Of a stretch of 64,000 nt of DNA, positions 58,901-64,000 are shown piece by piece. Under the pieces are notes generated by a model. The model did no database searches. It had not been told where the DNA came from and saw only the letters and a list, made by a program, of their open reading frames with translations. Every line of letters begins with the position of its first letter. Within the stretch, counting starts at the first letter, position 1. Origin of the DNA: Sophora flavescens. Its lineage: Eukaryota > Streptophyta > Magnoliopsida > Fabales > Fabaceae. The translations under genes and the position numbers were made by a program. Location: positions 41,030,783 through 41,094,782 of the forward strand of contig CM061068.1 of assembly GCA_030762895.1 (NCBI GenBank). The letters are read 5' to 3'.

Positions 58901-59989
58901 GAAGTAGGGGAGGACATGCGCATATGGAAATATAGTAAGGACGGCTTTTATACAGTTCGTTCATCTTATAGACTTTGTATCGAATCCTTATTGAACACGG
59001 CTCATCTGAAACAAGATGGAGATTGGCGAAGTATTTGGAACTTGGAAGTGTCCCCCAAAGTGAAGTCCTTCATTTGGCACGCATACAGGGAGGTTCTTCC
59101 CACTAGAATAAACCTGCAGAGGCGTGGGGTGGCTTGTGCAAGTTCATATGTGAGATGCGAAACTGGTCTTGAATCTCAGTGTCATGCATTACTGCAGTGT
59201 GACAAGAGTAGAGATATTTTGATTCAAGCTGGGTATTTGCACATCATTGATCCTTTTCTTAACCAGGTGAACTCTTTCTCCGAGTTATATTTCTTGGACA
59301 GTGGTGTTATTGACTCAAATAAAAGGGCGGATTTTGTGACGATATTGTGGGGCATATGGAAGGCCAGGAACCAAAAATTGTGGAACAATGAGAATATGAC
59401 TGGAACTCAAGTCATCAGCTGTTCAAAAGAGATGTTGTCCAGTTGGATTTTAGCTAGGAAAAGGAAACCCCATTGGGTGGCTGTTGGTCCTGGAATTACC
59501 CGAGCCAGATGGTCACCTCCTCCTTTTGGGTCTTTGAAATGCAATGTTGACGCAACTTTCTTCGAGGCTATAAATTTATCCGAGTTTGGCATGTGCATCC
59601 GTGATCATGAGGGCAAGTTTGTTCACGCTAAAACAATGTGAGTAGAATCAAAGTTGGAAGTGAAGGTGGAGGAAGCAATGGGTCTCTTGTTTGCCATTAA
59701 ATGGTGCATTGAGATGGGTTTCACCAACGTCCACTTTGAAGTTGATAGTAAAGGGGTGATGGATGAGTTATCTTCATCAAAGGAAAATATTACTGAGTTG
59801 GGTATCATTGTCAATTGTTGCAAGGGTCTTACTTCTTACTTTACAAACTTTTCAACAAAGTTTATTAGGAGGCAAGCAAACAAAGTGGCTCACTCTTTGG
59901 CTAGGGCGTCTTTGTTGTATGCTAGCTTCTGTTGTTTTTACATTGCTCCTAGTTGTATTGCTAACACTATTATGAATGAATTGTCATAA
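55942..59989 (+). pseudogene. LINE ORF2 endonuclease-RT-zf-RVT-RNase H, right copy
   Basis: Endonuclease 55942-56700 (SWNCRDLG, GDFNDLL, SDHSPLLL), RT about 57140-58100 (GPDGLNPAFY, KIDISKAYDRVD, LLFADD), zf-RVT about 58850-59200, RNase H 59530-59940. The breaks at 55985-56010, 56980-57000, 57105-57135 and 57510-57540 are absent from the left copy and fall at CAG/CTG sites. The stops near 58355, 58826 and 59640 are shared and therefore real. Confidence 0.9.
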
Positions 59990-60016
59990 TTTGGCTTTTA
60001 TCAACAAAAAAGAGAG

Positions 60017-60296
60017 AGTAGATAATTCAAAGAATATAAATTCTAAAAGTGATGAGAGAATAATTTTTTTTCTTAAAAAAAAGCATTTTACTTATGTATT
60101 ACTAGTTATCCAAATTCTTGAATTAAAAGTGAACAACTTTTACTAACAAATTAAAGTTATCCAGATAAAAATGTTTTAGTTCTTGCTACAACTACATATC
60201 AAGGCTATGCTTGATATTTTTTCTTCAGTATAATTGCTCTCATCTTATCAAGGCTTAAAAGCATATTTATACAGTACATTCCTATTGTGTTTATTT
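60017..60296. other. Spacer between the two LINEs, right
   Basis: Target duplication of the LINE followed by AT-rich sequence. No gene. Confidence 0.6.
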
Positions 60297-62050
60297 AGTG
60301 TCTAAGTCCCACATTGGTTTATGGGCTAGTCATTCAAGCTGTTGGGCCGCGGATATCACTGGAGGACAATGCTCTCTTAACTGCCCCGTTGTTCATTGAA
60401 GAATTCAAAGCAGCTTTAGCTCACATGGATTCTGGGAAGTCTCCAAGCCCAGATGGCCTAAATGCTGCTTTCTATTCCAGATTTGAGGACTTTTATGGGC
60501 TGGTGATTTTTGAGACCGGCAAGATGTGGCTTGAAACTGGTAATTTTTCCCCTTCTATTAATGATACAAACATTTGTCTTATTCCTAAGAAAGATGATCC
60601 TCTTAGCATGCAAGATTGGTGCCCGATATCTTTGTGCAATGTTGTGTATAAAATTTTATTCAAAGTTCTAGCTATCAGGCTAAAAAAGTGCTTCCTAAAT
60701 GCATCTCTGAAATGCAATCTGCCTTTGTTGAAGGAAGATCTATTCTTGACAATGCTCTCATAGCTTTTGAAATTATTCACTTTATGAAAGGGAAGAGTCA
60801 TGGTAAAGTTGGTGAGGTAGCCCTTAAAATTGACATTAGCAAAGCCTATGATCATATTGATTGGAGCTATTTGAGAGAGATTATGAAGAAGATGGATTTT
60901 GATGCTAAGTGGATTGGGTGGATAATGATGTGTGTGGAATCCGGTACTTACACATTCTGCAGTTAATGAGGACTAGTTTGGCCCTATTTTTCCAGGCGAG
61001 AGGCCTTCGTCAGGGAGATCCTCTATCTCCTTATCTATTCATTCTTTATCTTTGAAGGCCTATCTCGCTCTCATTGACCAAGCAGAAAGAAGGGGAGCTT
61101 TGCATGGTGCCAAAATTTGTCGCAATGCCCCTATTGTTACACACTTGCTCTTTGCAGATGATTGTTTCCTCTTCTTTAAAGCTAATGATCAAGAGGCTCG
61201 GGTAATGAAGCATTCTGTTGACTTATGAGGAAGCATCGAGTCAGATGATAAATTTCAATAAATCTAAAGTTTTCTTTAGTAAGAATGTTAATCCAGTTAT
61301 TAAAAACTTCATTGCCTCTATTCTGGATGTTCCCTGTTTGCCTAGGCACCGGAAAGTATCTTGGGCTTCCCTCTATGATTGGCAGGAGCAAGAAATCAAC
61401 TTTCAACTATATCAAGGAGTGTGTTTGGAGGAAAATCAATTCCTGGAGTAGTAGATGCCTCTCTAGAGCCGGTAAAGAAGTTCTTATAAAGTCCATGCTT
61501 CAAGCGATCCCTACGTATCTCATGAGCATTTTCTTAATCCCGGACTCCTAGGGGATGAGATTGAAAAGATGATGAATTCCTTTTGGTGGGGCTCAAATAA
61601 CGAGAGGAAAGGAATCAAATGGCTTTCATGGGATAAATTGTCGGTTCATAAAAATAATGGAGGTATGGGATTCCGCAACCTTTATGCTTTCAATCTCTCT
61701 ATGTTAGGAAAACAAGGGTGGAGACTAATGACCAACCCTAGCTCTCTCACATCTAGATTACTCAAAGCTAAATATTTTCCTAGATGTGATTTTTTAGGGG
61801 CTCAACTTGGTCACAACCAAAGTTTTTCTTGGAGGAGCATTTGGAATGCTAGAGCTCTGATTAAAGAGGGATATAAATGGTTTATTGGCCTAGGTGATAA
61901 GGTAAAAGTTTGAACTGACCCATGGCTTTGTAATGGACTCACTTTGGCTTCTTCTCTGCCTTGTGACCCGAGTCTTACGCCTTTGCATGTCCAGGATCTA
62001 TTTCTCCCTGGGACAAGAAGCTGGGATCTAAACCATATGGCAGGGATTTT
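60297..62050 (+). pseudogene. LINE RT fragment (second LINE), right copy
   Basis: RT from ISLEDNALLTAPLFIEEFKA through LIPKKDDP, FVEGRSILDNALIAFE, KIDISKAYDH and LLFADDCFLFF, then SNNERKGIKWLSWDKLS and the start of the zf-RVT region, ending at GDKVKV with a stop at 61911. It is interrupted by frameshifts at 60690 (one A fewer than in the left arm), 60960, 61060 and 61220. It is cut at 62050 by the minus-strand LTR element. Confidence 0.88.
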
Positions 62051-63550
62051 TGTTGTGGATCCGGCAAGTGTACCGGGTCGTCGCAAGTAATAAAAATAAC
62101 ACGGTAAGTAATTATCGAGGTCGAACTCAGGGATTGGGCTACCAATTTGACTAATCCGCGGGAAATCCGATACGTTTGGTCAAGTTACAGAAGGTGGTTG
62201 AGAGAGAGAATAGGATCAAAATTAAATTAACAAATCTAATTAAATAATTAACTAAAAATATGAAAACTAAAATGTCCAAGGTCACAAATCCACCTACCCA
62301 ATATGTACACCCAAGTGATGATGAATTCCTCCCTAAGTTCAATTACAATGTCAACCGGGACCCCTAAATTCTCCTAAATCCACTCTCGTGCTCATTAGGA
62401 CGTATTCGACGATTGGATTAATTACTTACTAGGTCTCATAATCCTAATCTCGAATTTGATTAATTCTTGTTCCCTATAAGGTTGCACCGATCTCCTATTC
62501 ACTCTCGTGCAATACTCGACCGATGATCCCAATTCAAGTTCTAAAACGCGAATCGCCGTTCGGCCTCAAACATGTTTAACTGATTAATCACGCAATACAT
62601 ATGATCAAGCATTCAATTCAGAATCGGAAAACATCAATTAAAAGAAGGGGAGAAAGACATACATCACATGAACACTACACTGCCATGGGTGGCTTCATTG
62701 TTCCCTCAGACGAGGGGATTAGTTCCTCATGCTCATAGACAAACAATCGGACATAATCTCCATAAGAAAAAGGGAGACGCAGCTCCAAAGAGAAAAGAAA
62801 TTACCCTAAACGCTACTCTAAACAGTGGAAAACCACTAGGATTCGCGGCCCTCCAAAAGCTCTCCAGCCTCCTCTAATCTGATCTGAAACAGCCTTTATA
62901 TAGGATTCCTGATCTGCGCTCGCTCGCGAGGCGAGCAGCCTCTCGCGAGGCGAGAATTAAAATTGGCGCGCTTTCAATTTGAACTCTCGCGAGGCGAAAG
63001 TGTGTTCGCCGGGCGAGTCTTCAATTCTAGGCTGTGACTTTCATCACGGCTGGGCCGTGATGGTCTCTGACTTCCAGGGTCTTCAAACTTTCGCGGGGCG
63101 ATATTCTTCTCGCGGGGCGAGACTTCAAACCTTAAACTGTCACGGGCGCAATCTTCATCACGGCTTGGCCGTGATGGTCTCTGTCTTGCAGGTCTTCATG
63201 ATTCGCGGGGCGAACATATTCTCGCGTGGCGAGACAAAATTGATGACCTTGCTGTTTTATCTGTTCTTGAGCTCATGAGGCGAGTATCTCTCGAAGTGCT
63301 TTTTTCCACTGCTTCTTGACTTTCCTTGACTCCCGGAGCTTCACTTATTGACCTGAAAACACCAAAAGCAACAAAAAGCGTAATTCTATTCAAAATAAGC
63401 TAAAAACTACACAAAAGACGCAAAACGAGTCAAAGTTCAACTTAGGAACAAAACAAGGCAAATTTGGTGAAAACGAGATTGAACTCGAATAATTTGCACA
63501 AAAACCACGGTCCATCTAGTTATAAAACTAGATAAGCCGAAGGCTTATCA
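62051..63550 (-). mobile_element. 3' LTR of a second Athila-like element
   Basis: On the minus strand it starts TGATAAGCCTTCGGCTTATC at 63550 and ends GGATCCACAACA at 62051, about 1.5 kb. The end resembles that of the first element (ATACTTGCCCAGATCCGTCAACA against ACACTTGCCGGATCCACAACA by position). TATA box CTATATAAAGG near 62895. ATCACGG palindromes at 63043-63061 and 63157-63175. CTCGCGAGGCGAG repeats at 62920-63000. The other LTR is off the window, so the target duplication cannot be checked. Confidence 0.8.
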
Positions 63551-64000
63551 AAACACCCCAAACTTAAACCTTGCTTGTCCCCAAGCAAGCTTAAAACTCA
63601 AAAACGACTCACGACTTGGCAAGCCTAAAGGAATCAATCGATTTCGCACAAATTTCATGCAATCAAAACAGTTTTTCTCCAATGATCTCCCCCCTTTACA
63701 ACAATGTAATCCCCACATTCATCTACTTTAAACAATTGAGAATTTATCATTCATGCCATCATTGCTCTAAGTTGAGGCTCAAAGATACACACAAAGGAAG
63801 ATCACCTATTTCAAACAATTGCCTTCCTCACAAGGGCATTTAGTATTTCAATCATTCGCTCAAGTTTGTCTAGGCTATCAACTTTTTCACTCAATTTCAC
63901 TTATCAAGAGCACTTCCCATGAATTTGATTTTCATCTCAATAATAGTTCCCACGAAAACATGCATGCAACATCAGAAGGTCTTTCAAAGGTTGTAATGGG
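63551..64000 (-). mobile_element. Internal 3' end of the second Athila-like element
   Basis: On the minus strand GGTTTAAGTTTGGGGTGTTT lies directly before the LTR (polypurine tract), preceded by GCTTGGGGACAAGCAAGG. The first element has the same arrangement (GAGGACAAGCAATTGAATAA, GCTTGGGGTGATT). No coding part has been reached by the window edge. Confidence 0.75.

Larger units (their letters stand above)
54682..60016 (+). mobile_element. Full-length L1-type LINE, right copy
   Basis: 5.33 kb flanked by AGTAGATAATTCAAA at 54667-54681 and 60017-60031. Same domain order as the left copy. The identical duplication and shared stops show one ancestral insertion. Confidence 0.9.
37750..61623. repeat. 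Right arm of giant inverted repeat
   Basis: This is the mirror image of the left arm. It lacks the 7.15-kb LTR element and has about twice as many minisatellite units upstream of Ran-A. The inner breakpoint lies at 37749/37750, where RPA-pseudogene sequence joins the 3' flank of a Ran gene. The outer limit here is only the edge of the window on the left-arm side. Confidence 0.95.

Noticed and set aside
1..64000. tRNA, rRNA or other structural RNA genes
   Set aside because: None could be recognised by eye; the only tRNA-related match is the retrotransposon primer-binding site.

Overview
The window is nuclear DNA of a flowering plant. It has GT-AG introns, AT-rich spacers, plant LINEs, Athila-type LTR retrotransposons and many MITEs. 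Ran GTPase, ribosomal protein eL29 and RPA-like sequences all look plant-derived. A papilionoid legume is likely, but that rests only on the style of the repeats. There is no sign of prokaryotic or organellar sequence.

The dominant feature is a very large inverted repeat around a run of exactly 500 Ns (30732-31231). Left arm 1-30715 and right arm 37750-61623 carry the same elements in mirror order. From the outside in these are: a LINE RT fragment, a full-length LINE with a 15-bp target duplication, a MITE plus a (TA)n tract, an orphan first exon, a Ty1/copia remnant, a long gypsy-type LTR, a foldback element, a multicopy TATA-bearing segment, an eL29 pseudogene, a minisatellite, a complete Ran gene (Ran-A), an RPA-like pseudogene, and a 5'-truncated Ran copy (Ran-B). 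The left arm alone carries a 7.15-kb gag-pro-only Athila-type element (14434-21585, TSD TGGTG). The right arm has the empty site at 47185-47189. The minisatellite has about 6 units on the left and about 12 on the right.

The core (31232-37749) is not simply palindromic. It holds a second direct copy of the 46.7-49.2 kb segment, a unique stretch with an old gypsy integrase fragment split by a foldback, and a third RPA-pseudogene copy joined abruptly to a Ran 3' fragment. At the far right another Athila-like element, on the minus strand, has inserted into the second LINE; its 3' LTR is 62051-63550.

The placeholder gap, the presence/absence insertion and the repeat-number difference fit two alleles of one locus scaffolded head to head. 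A real palindrome with post-duplication changes cannot be excluded from sequence alone. Differences between copies are strongly enriched at CAG/CTG trinucleotides, which read as CGA/TCG or lose a base. I read this as consensus error at CHG sites, and it explains many of the frameshifts. The only cellular gene that may work is Ran-A, best seen in the right arm. The rest is transposon sequence, pseudogene or non-coding. I found no convincing new multi-gene system. The most interesting biological points are the tail-to-tail Ran copies, the minisatellite in the Ran promoter and the palindrome arrays in the LTRs.
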